From positions 620,001 to 684,000 of the forward strand of contig NZ_CP083388.1 of assembly GCF_020042285.1 (NCBI RefSeq): 64,000 nucleotides of DNA. The letters are read 5' to 3'. The notes beneath the pieces were generated by a model. That model was not told where the DNA came from. It saw nothing but the letters and a program-made list of their open reading frames with translations, and did not search any database. This document shows, one piece after another, positions 52,185 to 62,033 of this stretch. The DNA comes from Ferruginibacter albus (GTDB lineage Bacteria > Bacteroidota > Bacteroidia > Chitinophagales > Chitinophagaceae). The translations under genes were made by a program, and so were the position numbers. Within the stretch, counting starts at the first letter, position 1. The number at the start of each line of letters is the position of its first letter.

Positions 52185-54296
52185 ATTTCTTCAGTTAATA
52201 ATATACTACAAACTCCTATTGAATATTTAAAAGGCGTTGGCCCTTTACGCGGCGATATGTTGCGGAAAGAATTGAATATTCATACGTTTAAAGACTTACT
52301 GGAGTTTTATCCTTTTCGCCATGTTGATAAAACCAAGATCGATAAGATTTCCTCCTTAACGCCTAATACAGAATACGTGCAGGTTGCAGGCAGGTTGAAT
52401 CAGTATGAAACAGTAGGAGAAAAACGAGGCAAACGCTTAGTAGCTTATTTGCAGGATGATAGTGGTGAGATTGAATTAACATGGTTCCAAGGCATTAACT
52501 GGATACAGAAAACATTAGAGATCGGACAACGTTATTTGGTTTTTGGTAAAGCAAGCTTTTTTATGGGCAATCCCCAGATCATTCATCCTGAGATGGAAAT
52601 ATATACACCTGAAAAAGCAGGAGGAAGAAAATATTTAGAACCCATTTATTCCTCTACTGAAAAATTAAAAGCAAGAAGTTTGACAGGACGTGCAATGGGC
52701 AAGCTGACATTTGCGCTGTTGCAACAAATATCAGAAAAAGATATTCCTGAAAATCTGCCGGCTTCGCTTGTTCAAAAATTTAATTTTATTTCAAGATATG
52801 AGGCTTTTAATAATATACATTTCCCTGTATCGGAAGAGTCTTACAATATTGCAGTAAGAAGGTTAAAGTTTGAAGAATTTTTCTTTGCACAATTGCGATT
52901 GGCATTAATAAGAAGCTCCCGCCATCGCTTTAGTAAAGGTTTGTTGTTTGATAAAGTAGGTGACCTATTTAATACATTTTACAATACCTATCTTCCTTTT
53001 GAATTAACGGGTGCGCAAAAAAGAGTGTTGAAGGAAATAAGAAAAGATACAGGCAGCAACCGGCAGATGAATCGTCTCTTGCAGGGGGATGTGGGAAGTG
53101 GAAAAACAATTGTTGCATTGTTAAGTATGTTGTTGGCGGCAGATAATGGTTTTCAAAGCTGCATGATGGCGCCTACAGAAATATTGGCGCAGCAGCACTT
53201 TAACGGTATTTGTAGCTTATTAAAAGACATGCCGGTGAGAGTAAGATTGCTGACAGGATCTACCAAAACAAAAGAAAGAAATGAAATAATAAAGGCTTGT
53301 GAAGAGGGTTCTTTGAATATATTGATCGGCACACATGCGGTGATTGAAGATAAGGTGGTATTTAAAAATTTAGGCTTTGCTGTGGTGGATGAGCAGCATA
53401 AGTTTGGTGTGGCGCAGCGGGCGCAATTATGGAAAAAAAATACAATACCACCGCATATTTTGGTGATGACGGCAACGCCTATCCCAAGAACGTTGGCTTT
53501 AACGGCTTACGGCGACCTTGATTACAGCATAATGGATGAATTACCGCCCGGCAGACAACCCATTGCTACTGTTCATCGTTATGAAAATAAACGGCCGCAG
53601 GTAATGGATTTTGTAAAAGAAGAAATTGCAAAGGGGCGACAGGCTTATATCATTTATCCGTTAATTGAAGAATCATCCAAGATGGATTATGAAAACTTGA
53701 TGAAAGGGTATGAAGAAGTAAAATCATTTTTTCCCGAACCTAAATATTGGATAAGCATGGTGCATGGCAAGCAGCCTGCCGATCAGAAAGAAACCAATAT
53801 GCAACGTTTTGTAAAAGGCGATACTCAGATAATGGTTAGTACGACCGTTATTGAAGTAGGTGTAAATGTGCCGAATGCGTCTGTGATGGTTATTGAAAGC
53901 TCGGAACGTTTTGGGCTGTCGCAATTGCATCAGTTACGTGGAAGAGTTGGGCGGGGAAGCGATAAGAGTTTTTGCATTTTATTAACAGGCAGCAAGATAT
54001 CAAATGAAGGCAGAGAGCGTCTTAAAATATTGTGCGCTACCAACGACGGTTTTAAAATTGCAGAGAAAGACCTTGAGATTCGTGGACCCGGCGATATAGA
54101 AGGAACAAGGCAAAGCGGCGAATTGAATTTTAAGTTAGCCAGCATTGTTCAGGATAAAGTGATATTGGAAACCGCAAGAAATATAACTTCTTCTATTCTC
54201 GAATCTGATCCGGATCTATCAACAGAAGAAAATCTCCCTATTAAAAATTTTCTGCAAATGCAAAAAGGTAAGACTGTGTGGAGCAAAATTTCGTAA
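52185..54296 (+). CDS. recG: ATP-dependent DNA helicase RecG (non-canonical start)
   Basis: 679 residues from the first ATG at 52257, but the conserved RecG opening TPIEYLKGVGPLRGD lies in frame just upstream. Reading back from 52257, the frame is open to a TAA at 52158 and contains no ATG, GTG or TTG; the best candidate start is ATT at 52185, giving 703 residues. The wedge/OB domain (about 80-170) is followed by the helicase: Walker A LLQGDVGSGKT, then DEQH in VVDEQHKFGV and motif VI QLRGRVGRG. RecG remodels stalled forks and Holliday junctions. A -7 box at 52163 supports a start near 52185. Confidence 0.9.
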   Translation: MSSVNNILQTPIEYLKGVGPLRGDMLRKELNIHTFKDLLEFYPFRHVDKTKIDKISSLTPNTEYVQVAGRLNQYETVGEKRGKRLVAYLQDDSGEIELTWFQGINWIQKTLEIGQRYLVFGKASFFMGNPQIIHPEMEIYTPEKAGGRKYLEPIYSSTEKLKARSLTGRAMGKLTFALLQQISEKDIPENLPASLVQKFNFISRYEAFNNIHFPVSEESYNIAVRRLKFEEFFFAQLRLALIRSSRHRFSKGLLFDKVGDLFNTFYNTYLPFELTGAQKRVLKEIRKDTGSNRQMNRLLQGDVGSGKTIVALLSMLLAADNGFQSCMMAPTEILAQQHFNGICSLLKDMPVRVRLLTGSTKTKERNEIIKACEEGSLNILIGTHAVIEDKVVFKNLGFAVVDEQHKFGVAQRAQLWKKNTIPPHILVMTATPIPRTLALTAYGDLDYSIMDELPPGRQPIATVHRYENKRPQVMDFVKEEIAKGRQAYIIYPLIEESSKMDYENLMKGYEEVKSFFPEPKYWISMVHGKQPADQKETNMQRFVKGDTQIMVSTTVIEVGVNVPNASVMVIESSERFGLSQLHQLRGRVGRGSDKSFCILLTGSKISNEGRERLKILCATNDGFKIAEKDLEIRGPGDIEGTRQSGELNFKLASIVQDKVILETARNITSSILESDPDLSTEENLPIKNFLQMQKGKTVWSKIS

Positions 54297-54355
54297 CTTA
54301 TAGCAAATAATTGCATTGCTTGCAGTATATCATAGATAAAATAAAAACAGTTTAG

Positions 54356-57300
54356 GTGATCAAAAGAAGAATAACAGCTTTTATAGTATTTGTTTCAACA
54401 TTTTTTATTGTTAGTCATGGTTATGCTCAATTGCAGTTTGTAGAAAACAAAGGGCAATGGGATAAGCGAATAACTTACAAATCTGATTTTGAAACCGGCG
54501 CTTTCTTTTTAGAAAAAGATGGGTTTACTGTTTTTATGTATCAGCCGGATGATCTGCAAAACTTTTCAGAATACTATCATCATGGCGCTTCTAAAATAAA
54601 CGCCGCTACAAATGGAACGGATAAATTACAGCTAAAGCCTACCGCTACTTCGCAACCTGCAACATCATCAGGAGTACTTCGTTCACATGCATATAAATTG
54701 AATTTTGTTGGCGGCAACAATAACCCGGTAATTGTTGCAGATAAAGTAATATCCACTTATAATAACTATTATATCGGTAATGATAAAAGCAAATGGCAAA
54801 GTAATTGTAAGATATACCAGGGCATTACTTATAAAAATGTTTATCCGAATATAGATGTACGTTATTATACCAGCGCCGGATATTTAAAGTATGATTTTAT
54901 TGTTCGTCCTGGCGGAAATGTTGATGATATCAAAATGCAATATGCCGGTGTAAATAAGCTTAGTGTTAAAAACAATGAACTGATCATCGGCACCTCCATC
55001 GGCGATAGCAAAGAGTTATATCCTTATACGTATCAACTAAATGATGAAGGCAGACAAACACTCGATTGTAAATATGTAGTAAAAGGAAATACCGTTCAGT
55101 TTACTATAAAAGATTATCAGCCCAATGCTACTATAGTAATTGACCCTACTCTAATATTCAGCACCTTTACGGGAAGCACTGCAGATAACTGGGGCTATAC
55201 GGCAACGCCGGGTCCTGATGGAAGTATGTTTGCTGCAGGTATCGTTTTCGATTTTGGATATCCAACTTCACCGGGAGCCTTTCAGCAAAATTTTAATAGC
55301 AACGGAACAGGCGATGACCAGTTTGGTGTGTATGATATCGGTATTATAAAACTTTCCTCTAACGGCGCTAACCGAATTTACGGTACTTACCTTGGCGGCA
55401 GCAGAAATGAACAGCCGCATAGTATGATCTGTGATAAGCAAGGAAACCTGATCGTTGCTGGACGTACTTTGTCATCTGATTATCCAACAAAGAATGCGCA
55501 GGGAGGAGGCAGCAATGTAATTGGTACCGGTGGTGGGTATGATATTTTTATTACCAAGTTTAATTTTGATGGTACAGCTTTAATAGGCTCCGTTCGTATT
55601 GGCGGTTCGGGAGATGACGGCGTAAATGTCCGTCCGAAGTATATCGGGGCAAAAGGTGCAGAATCTATAAGAAGAAACTACGGCGATGATGCCCGCAGCG
55701 AAGTGATCGTTGACCCTAATGGTAATGTATATCTTGCATCATGCACAAGAATAGATGGATCAGGAAATAATTTTCCAATAAAAAATACTTCTGTTCAAAA
55801 CTCTTTCGGCGGTGGCAACCAGGATGGAGTAGTGCTAAAATTTTCTCCTGACCTGTCTGTATTAAATTTCAGCACTTATTTTGGAGGTTCGGGGGATGAT
55901 GCTTGTTTTGTACTGGCAGTAAGTCCTACTAACGGTGACGTGTATGTTGCCGGAGGTACTGCAAGCAGTGATCTGCCGGGTAATAAAACCAATGTACTAA
56001 GCGCAACATATAGAGGTGGTGCAACCGATGGCTTTATTACAGAATTAAAGTCAGACGGTTCCGGTATTGTACACACTACTTACGTTGGAACAGGAGGTGT
56101 TGATATTGTTTACGGCATTCAGTTTGATAAATACGGATACCCTTATATAATGGGCACTACAAGTGGTACATGGCCTGTTATCAATGCTATCTTCAGCAAT
56201 CCTAACAGCAAGCAATTCATTGGAAAACTACAAACAGATCTTTCAGGCTATGTGTATTCTACTGTTTTTGGTAATGGCAGTGCAGATCCCAATATATCAC
56301 CGGTTGCATTCCTGGTAGATCGTTGCCAAAATGTATATGTGTCGGGTTGGGGTGGTGAATTGAATAGCGCTGACGATTATCCTTCGGCAGGAACATCCGG
56401 TTTACCACTCACAGCAAATGCTATTCAACAAAATACCGATGGTTCTGACTTTTACTTCTTTGTTTTGGAAAGAGATGCCACCAGCCAATTATTTGGAAGT
56501 TACTATGGGCAAATTGGAGGTTTCCCCGATCACGTAGATGGAGGCACCAGTAGATTTGATGCGAATGGAGTTATATACCAGGCTATGTGTGCCAATTGTG
56601 CTATAACAGGTGAGCCTAATGTGAATTTCCCAACTACGCCGGGTGTTTGGTCGTCAAGAAATCGTTCCAGAGATTGTAATGAAGCAGCAGTAAAGATTGA
56701 AATGGATTTTACCGGGGTAGCTGCAAGCATTAAATCTACCATCAATGGAAGAATTGATACGGCGGGATGTGTGCCTTTGGATATTGTATTTACAGATACA
56801 CTCGCTAAAGGAAAACAATATCGTTGGAATTTTGGAGATGGTACAACTGAAATACAAACTATCGTTCCAACTGCAACTCATACTTTTACGACTACGGGTT
56901 ATTTTAAAGTGCGTTTAATTTCTATTGATTCATCTACCTGTAATATTGCAGACACGGTATATATAAATGTTCATGCAGGAAGTAATATAATCGATGCCTC
57001 TTTTACTCCGGCCAAAGTTGGCGGATGCCAGAGTTTGACCTATCAATTCAATAATACTACTACTGCTGTTATTCCTGTTTATACCGATTCAAGTTTTATA
57101 TGGGATTTTGGAGATGGAAGCCCTGAAGTAAAAGCCAATAAAGTAGCCGTCACGCATACGTTTCCTTCTGCAGGCACCTATAAAGTTATGTTGATCGCAG
57201 ATGATACTACTTTCTGTAACTCGCCCGATACAGCCATTCTTACTTTGAATTTAGCCATGAATGTAAAGGCGGCATTTACTACTCCTGCAAAAGGATGTTC

Positions 57301-58024
57301 TCCTTACACAGCAGTTATTACCAACACATCGCTTGCAGGTACTGAATTTAATTGGGACTTTGGAGATGGAACAACATCCACGAGCACCAACCCAACAGTA
57401 ACACATTTATATAGCGATACAGGTACTTATACCATACGGTTAATTGCAAAGGACATCTCTACCTGTAATTTGGTGGATACAACTTATTTTACAATAATGG
57501 TTGTTCAAAAGCCAACTGCCACATTTACCTATTCACCTGATCCATCAAAAGAAAATACACCGACAGAATTTACCAATGCTTCTGTAAATGCTACACATTA
57601 TGTCTGGAATTTTGGAGATGGAGATACATCAATACTCGTTAATCCTATTCATCAATATAATGCCTCTACTACATTTCATACTTGTTTAGTAGCATTAAAT
57701 GATGTGGGATGTGCAGATACCACCTGCCAGGATATTACAGCAATTGTGTTGCCTTTGTTGGATGTTCCCAATGCTTTTACACCCGGAAAATTTGGAACAA
57801 ACAGTGTAATTAAAGTGGTTGGATTCGGCATTGGAAAAATGGATTGGAAAATTTATAATCGCTGGGGACAATTAATCTTTCAATCAAATGATAAGGATAA
57901 TGGTTGGGATGGAACTTTTAAAGGAGCATTGCAACCAATGGATGTTTATACGTACACGTTAGATGTTGAATTTACAAACGGAAAAAAGTATCGTAAGACG
58001 GGAGATATATCATTATTGAGATAA
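54356..58024 (+). CDS. Secreted SBBP/PKD repeat protein with T9SS type B sorting domain
   Basis: 1222 residues. The start codon is GTG at 54356, opening a signal peptide (about 1-25, ending HGYAQ). An N-terminal beta domain (about 26-262) matches the DUF7948-like opening (LQFVENKGQWDKRI). Then a propeller region with SBBP-type repeats, including TYFGGSGDDACFVLAV and TYLGGS, spans about 265-785. Four PKD domains follow, marked by WNFGDG or WDFGDG near 822, 915, 999 and 1083. The end (about 1130-1222) is a CHU_C-type domain with VPNAFTPGKFGTNSVIKV. It is exported by T9SS. A PorP/SprF gene follows 34 nt later. Confidence 0.88.
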   Translation: MIKRRITAFIVFVSTFFIVSHGYAQLQFVENKGQWDKRITYKSDFETGAFFLEKDGFTVFMYQPDDLQNFSEYYHHGASKINAATNGTDKLQLKPTATSQPATSSGVLRSHAYKLNFVGGNNNPVIVADKVISTYNNYYIGNDKSKWQSNCKIYQGITYKNVYPNIDVRYYTSAGYLKYDFIVRPGGNVDDIKMQYAGVNKLSVKNNELIIGTSIGDSKELYPYTYQLNDEGRQTLDCKYVVKGNTVQFTIKDYQPNATIVIDPTLIFSTFTGSTADNWGYTATPGPDGSMFAAGIVFDFGYPTSPGAFQQNFNSNGTGDDQFGVYDIGIIKLSSNGANRIYGTYLGGSRNEQPHSMICDKQGNLIVAGRTLSSDYPTKNAQGGGSNVIGTGGGYDIFITKFNFDGTALIGSVRIGGSGDDGVNVRPKYIGAKGAESIRRNYGDDARSEVIVDPNGNVYLASCTRIDGSGNNFPIKNTSVQNSFGGGNQDGVVLKFSPDLSVLNFSTYFGGSGDDACFVLAVSPTNGDVYVAGGTASSDLPGNKTNVLSATYRGGATDGFITELKSDGSGIVHTTYVGTGGVDIVYGIQFDKYGYPYIMGTTSGTWPVINAIFSNPNSKQFIGKLQTDLSGYVYSTVFGNGSADPNISPVAFLVDRCQNVYVSGWGGELNSADDYPSAGTSGLPLTANAIQQNTDGSDFYFFVLERDATSQLFGSYYGQIGGFPDHVDGGTSRFDANGVIYQAMCANCAITGEPNVNFPTTPGVWSSRNRSRDCNEAAVKIEMDFTGVAASIKSTINGRIDTAGCVPLDIVFTDTLAKGKQYRWNFGDGTTEIQTIVPTATHTFTTTGYFKVRLISIDSSTCNIADTVYINVHAGSNIIDASFTPAKVGGCQSLTYQFNNTTTAVIPVYTDSSFIWDFGDGSPEVKANKVAVTHTFPSAGTYKVMLIADDTTFCNSPDTAILTLNLAMNVKAAFTTPAKGCSPYTAVITNTSLAGTEFNWDFGDGTTSTSTNPTVTHLYSDTGTYTIRLIAKDISTCNLVDTTYFTIMVVQKPTATFTYSPDPSKENTPTEFTNASVNATHYVWNFGDGDTSILVNPIHQYNASTTFHTCLVALNDVGCADTTCQDITAIVLPLLDVPNAFTPGKFGTNSVIKVVGFGIGKMDWKIYNRWGQLIFQSNDKDNGWDGTFKGALQPMDVYTYTLDVEFTNGKKYRKTGDISLLR

Positions 58025-58058
58025 GAAGTAATTAACAGAAGAATTTTAAATTGAACAG

Positions 58059-59087
58059 ATGAATTGGAAACGAAAAATATTATTATTGATCATTGGATGT
58101 GCGCCATTTCTTTATGGTGAAGCACAGGACCTGCATTTTTCGCAATTCTATAATTCGCCATTAACAGCCAATCCTGCTAATACAGGCTTTATACCTGATG
58201 CCGATTATCGTTTTGGCGGAACGTATCGCAATCAATGGTCATCAATATTGTCATCACCTTATAGAACATTCAGCGTATTTGGAGATGCGCAGGTAATGCG
58301 CAATAAATTTGAAAATGGCTGGTTGGGCTTAGGCGGCGTAATACTTAGTGATGTGGCAGGTAGTGGAAATATGAGAAGTACAAAAGTGTATGGTTCTTTG
58401 GCATATCATCAAATGTTAGGAGAAAGCAGCTTGTTAAGTGCCGGCTTTAACCTGGGCTGGGCAAATAAACGTATTGATGTAAGCAAGTTGGTTTTTCCTG
58501 ACCAGTTTGACGGTAAATTTTTCGACGCCGGGTTACCTACTTCTGTAGTACTTACCAATACCAATGTCAGCTATTTTGATATACAGGTTGGAATGAACTA
58601 TGCTTATTTCCCTAATGAAAATACGTATGTCCACTTTGGATATTCATTGCTACATGTAAATCAGCCACGGGAAACATTTTTTACTGAAGGAGAAGGAAGC
58701 ATCATACCAATGCGACATGTTGTTTTTGCTGACGCGATGTTAAAAGTAAATGATCGTGTTATTTTAAATCCGAATGGGTATTTTACAACGCAGGCAAATG
58801 CTACTGAAACGATATTAGGACTTACGCTCAACTATGATCTAAGTGGCGATAAAGAAGGTGATAGGCAATTGATATTAGGCTTGTACGACCGTTTGGGAGA
58901 TGCGTTGATACCTACAGCAGGGTTGGAGATAAATAACATTCGTTTTACATTTAGTTATGATGTAACAAACTCTTCCTTAAGTAATTTTAACAGCTCGCAG
59001 GGTGCACAGGAATTGAGTATTATAAAAAAAGGTTTTTATAATAACTATAATGGAGATAAACGACAAAGCCTGTGCCCACAATTTTAA
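58059..59087 (+). CDS. PorP/SprF family type IX secretion membrane protein
   Basis: 342 residues with a signal peptide (about 1-22, ending GEAQ). The mature start DLHFSQFYNSPLTANPANTGF and RNQWSSIL give the family pattern. The rest has barrel-type strands with Gly-aromatic ends. It belongs to the preceding cargo gene by position, like the pair at the window start. The gene is 34 nt after the cargo, so a single transcript is likely. Its surface role with the type B cargo is inferred from family studies of SprF. Confidence 0.88.
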   Translation: MNWKRKILLLIIGCAPFLYGEAQDLHFSQFYNSPLTANPANTGFIPDADYRFGGTYRNQWSSILSSPYRTFSVFGDAQVMRNKFENGWLGLGGVILSDVAGSGNMRSTKVYGSLAYHQMLGESSLLSAGFNLGWANKRIDVSKLVFPDQFDGKFFDAGLPTSVVLTNTNVSYFDIQVGMNYAYFPNENTYVHFGYSLLHVNQPRETFFTEGEGSIIPMRHVVFADAMLKVNDRVILNPNGYFTTQANATETILGLTLNYDLSGDKEGDRQLILGLYDRLGDALIPTAGLEINNIRFTFSYDVTNSSLSNFNSSQGAQELSIIKKGFYNNYNGDKRQSLCPQF

Positions 59088-59139
59088 CAGCGTTCATTAA
59101 TTTCATTTATTTTTATCCTGATTTTATAAAACCTATATA

Positions 59140-59784
59140 ATGAAAAAAATATTTTTTGCCGTATTATTTCTTTCCATTTCAATGATATCATTAGCACAAG
59201 AAGCAAAGGAAGAAGGAGAAAAAGTATTCAAGAAAGAAAATCTCTTTACAGGAGGCGGAGTGAATGTGGGTATTTCAACTTATTCAACGGTATTGGGCGC
59301 CAATCCTGTATTAGGATATAGTGTTGCAAAATGGCTGGATGCTGGAATTGCATTTAATTTTACATATTCTTCCAGTCGGTATATTAATTCATATGGAGAA
59401 TTAACCGGCGATAAATTACGGCAGCTTTTATATGGCCCGGGAGTATTTGCAAAGATCTATCCGATAGACGTAATATTTGTGCAGGCACAGTTCGAAGAAA
59501 ATTTTATTCATCAACACGATGTAGATGCTAATGGCAATACATACAACTATCCTAATATCTCCGTTCCAAGTTTGTTAGTAGGTGCAGGTTATTGTACGGA
59601 TAGGGATAATAGCCGTGAGCCATTTTTCTATCTTTCTATTTTGTTTGATGTTTTAGATAGAGATTATTCGCCTTACACAGAACCAACTTCCAGTGGCAAG
59701 CCGGCAATAGTTCCAATCATACGCGGAGGCGTGCAGATCCCTTTGTTCCAGGGAAGTAGAAGTCGTTACAGAAGTTCCAACTAA
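59140..59784 (+). CDS. Putative outer membrane beta-barrel protein
   Basis: 214 residues with a signal peptide (about 1-19, ending ISLAQ). The mature part starts with a Lys/Glu-rich stretch and continues with 8 or more amphipathic strands such as GGGVNVGISTYSTVLG and WLDAGIAFNFTYSSS, ending IIRGGVQIPLF. This fits a small barrel in the outer membrane. It lies 52 nt after the PorP/SprF gene and could belong to the same operon. The last codons overlap the convergent LOG gene by 4 nt. No specific family is recognised. Confidence 0.7.
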   Translation: MKKIFFAVLFLSISMISLAQEAKEEGEKVFKKENLFTGGGVNVGISTYSTVLGANPVLGYSVAKWLDAGIAFNFTYSSSRYINSYGELTGDKLRQLLYGPGVFAKIYPIDVIFVQAQFEENFIHQHDVDANGNTYNYPNISVPSLLVGAGYCTDRDNSREPFFYLSILFDVLDRDYSPYTEPTSSGKPAIVPIIRGGVQIPLFQGSRSRYRSSN

Positions 59785-60320
59785 AATAAATAGTCCGGTA
59801 ATAATTCAGGATTTTCTAAAATCGTTATTCTTGAATCAATTTTTTCATGCAGAAAGTTTTCTTCCTGCATTTTTTTTAAATGATTCAATAAGAAGTTATA
59901 AAAACCATTTGTATTCAATAAGAATATCTTTTTGTTGTGAATGCTTAATTGATTCCAGGTGAGCATTTCAAAAAATTCATCCAGGGTTCCTACGCCGCCG
60001 GGAAGTATAATAGCAGCATCACAACGTTCATACAATAATTTTTTCCTGGTATGCATATCATCTACTACTATTAACTCTGTAATAGTAGTATGCTGGTGTT
60101 CCCATTGTGTAAAAAAAGAAGGAATAATACCTATCACTTTTCCATTTCTTTCCATAGCAGCATTAGCAACGGCACCCATTAAGCCTTTGCTGCTGCCTCC
60201 ATAAATTGCGTCAATCCCTTTTTCTGCAAGCAGATAACCTAATTGTTGAGCATGTTGTATAAACAACGGATCATTACCGGTTTTACTTCCGCAAAAAACA
60301 GCCATGGCTTTTATTGTCAT
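59781..60320 (-). CDS. LOG family protein (TIGR00730, nucleotide 5'-monophosphate phosphoribohydrolase type)
   Basis: 179 residues. The family motif PGGVGTLDEFFEMLTWNQL is complete, and the Rossmann start AVFCGSKTGNDPLF with YGGSSKGLMGAVANAAM matches LONELY GUY-type enzymes. These release a base from a nucleoside monophosphate, in plants a cytokinin step; in bacteria the natural substrate is often AMP or unknown. Length is typical for the short bacterial form. The gene overlaps the convergent barrel gene by 4 nt and is divergent from the symporter gene. Confidence 0.9.
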   Translation of the reverse strand: MTIKAMAVFCGSKTGNDPLFIQHAQQLGYLLAEKGIDAIYGGSSKGLMGAVANAAMERNGKVIGIIPSFFTQWEHQHTTITELIVVDDMHTRKKLLYERCDAAIILPGGVGTLDEFFEMLTWNQLSIHNKKIFLLNTNGFYNFLLNHLKKMQEENFLHEKIDSRITILENPELLPDYLF

Positions 60321-60396
60321 AAATTATCTAACTTGAAATTAAATTAGTGATATTGCTTCTGCTAATTTATAGTATTAAACCATTATTAATTCATTT

Positions 60397-61944
60397 ATGT
60401 CTGCACAGTTGTTGCTTTGTTTTGTTGTTGGATATTTTTTAATACTTTTTGCGGTAGCCTGGTACACCAGTCGTAATTCCAATAACGATTCTTTTTTTAT
60501 TGGCAACCGAAACAGCAACTGGATGCTGGTAGCATTTGGAATGATCGGCACCTCCCTGAGCGGAGTAACCTTTGTGAGTGTTCCGGGAAGTGTTGGAAAT
60601 ATTGCCAAGGCAGGAGGTTTGGCAACAGGCATAATATACTTCCAGGTAGTGATCGGGTATTTATTAGGATACATGGTAATTGCATATGTGCTGCTGCCTT
60701 TATATTATAAAATGAATCTTACTTCTATTTATAATTACCTGCAACAACGGTTTGGAAATTGGGCGTATAAAACAGGTGCTTCTTTTTTTATTTTATCACG
60801 AACAGTCGGTGCCACTGCAAGATTGTATTTGGTAATTAATATTCTGCACATTTTTATTTTATCAAGATTACAAATTCCTTTCTGGATATCCGTTGCAGTG
60901 GTTTTATTAATGATCCTTTTATACACGTTCGAAGGCGGTGTAAAAACAATTGTATATACCGATACCTTGCAAACAACTTTAATGATAGTAGGCTTGATCG
61001 TCTGCACAATTTACATTTTATCTCACCTGCATTTATCTGTTGGCAATGCTGTTAATGCAATGGAATCAAAACATCTGACACGTATTTTTGATATGGATTA
61101 TAAAAGCAAAACATTTTTCCTGAAGCAGATTATCGGAGGTGCTTTTATAACGATTGCCATGACGGGACTTGACCAGGAAATGATGCAAAAAAATATCAGC
61201 GTTAAAACATTAAAGGATTCTCAAAAAAATATTCTAACCTTTAGCGTAGTGCTTGTTTTTGTGAACCTCTTGTTCTTATTGTTAGGGGGCTTATTGTATT
61301 TGTATGCGTATCATTACGGTGCTTCGTTTCAAAATATAATGATCGATGGAAAACCGGTTTGGACGTTTGCTCAGAACGGAACGAATATAACAGGAGATAG
61401 TTTATTCCCATCCATCGCTTTGGGCTTGCTGCAAACCATGCCTTCTGCTATAGCTGTTATTTTCATTATAGCATTAATATCTGCTTTGTTTCCCAGTGCT
61501 GATGGTGCGTTAACAGCGCTCACCTCATCTTTTTGTATTGATATTTTAGGGCTAAAACAAAGAGATGATCTGAATGAAAAGCAAAAGAAAAAAATAAGAA
61601 TGAGCGTGCATCTTTCTCTTACTATTATCTTTTTTATTTGCATACTCATTTTTAGATGTATCAACAGCCGATCGATCATAGATAAGATATTAGAACTGGC
61701 GGGTTACACATACGGTCCGCTTCTCGGCTTGTTTGCATTTGGAATTTTAACAAAACGTACCCTGCCCAATCATTTTATAATTGCGTTGATTGCATTGATC
61801 AGCCCTATACTCTGCTATATGCTGCAACTCAATGCAGTAGCTTATCTTAATGGATATGTTGTTGGGATAGAAATATTGATTATAAACGGACTTTTTACAT
61901 TTTTAGGTCTTCTTGCAATTTCAAAAAAGCCGTTAACCAATTAA
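60397..61944 (+). CDS. Sodium:solute symporter (SSS family)
   Basis: 515 residues with about 13 membrane helices. The family start YFLILFAVAWYTSRNSNNDSFFIGNRN and TSLSGVTFVSVPGSVGN are present, and the centre has TGLDQEMMQKNIS, which is typical of the SSS transporters. The C-terminal half has the symporter turns around GALTALTSSFCIDIL. It imports a small solute with sodium across the inner membrane; the substrate (sugar, amino acid, urea, choline) cannot be read. It is divergent from the LOG gene, 76 nt apart. Confidence 0.9.
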   Translation: MSAQLLLCFVVGYFLILFAVAWYTSRNSNNDSFFIGNRNSNWMLVAFGMIGTSLSGVTFVSVPGSVGNIAKAGGLATGIIYFQVVIGYLLGYMVIAYVLLPLYYKMNLTSIYNYLQQRFGNWAYKTGASFFILSRTVGATARLYLVINILHIFILSRLQIPFWISVAVVLLMILLYTFEGGVKTIVYTDTLQTTLMIVGLIVCTIYILSHLHLSVGNAVNAMESKHLTRIFDMDYKSKTFFLKQIIGGAFITIAMTGLDQEMMQKNISVKTLKDSQKNILTFSVVLVFVNLLFLLLGGLLYLYAYHYGASFQNIMIDGKPVWTFAQNGTNITGDSLFPSIALGLLQTMPSAIAVIFIIALISALFPSADGALTALTSSFCIDILGLKQRDDLNEKQKKKIRMSVHLSLTIIFFICILIFRCINSRSIIDKILELAGYTYGPLLGLFAFGILTKRTLPNHFIIALIALISPILCYMLQLNAVAYLNGYVVGIEILIINGLFTFLGLLAISKKPLTN

Positions 61945-61954
61945 AATTATAGTG

Positions 61955-61962
61955 TACTTTTG
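61955..61962 (+). promoter_or_regulatory. -7 box (TACTTTTG) of the O-methyltransferase gene
   Basis: Exact TAnnTTTG, 71 nt before the ATG at 62034. Confidence 0.45.
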
Positions 61963-62033
61963 CAGCGTTAGTAAGTGCCATTCTTTGCTTTTGATTTGAA
62001 AGTGAGGGGTGGCTGTCTTTTTAAAGTAAACAG

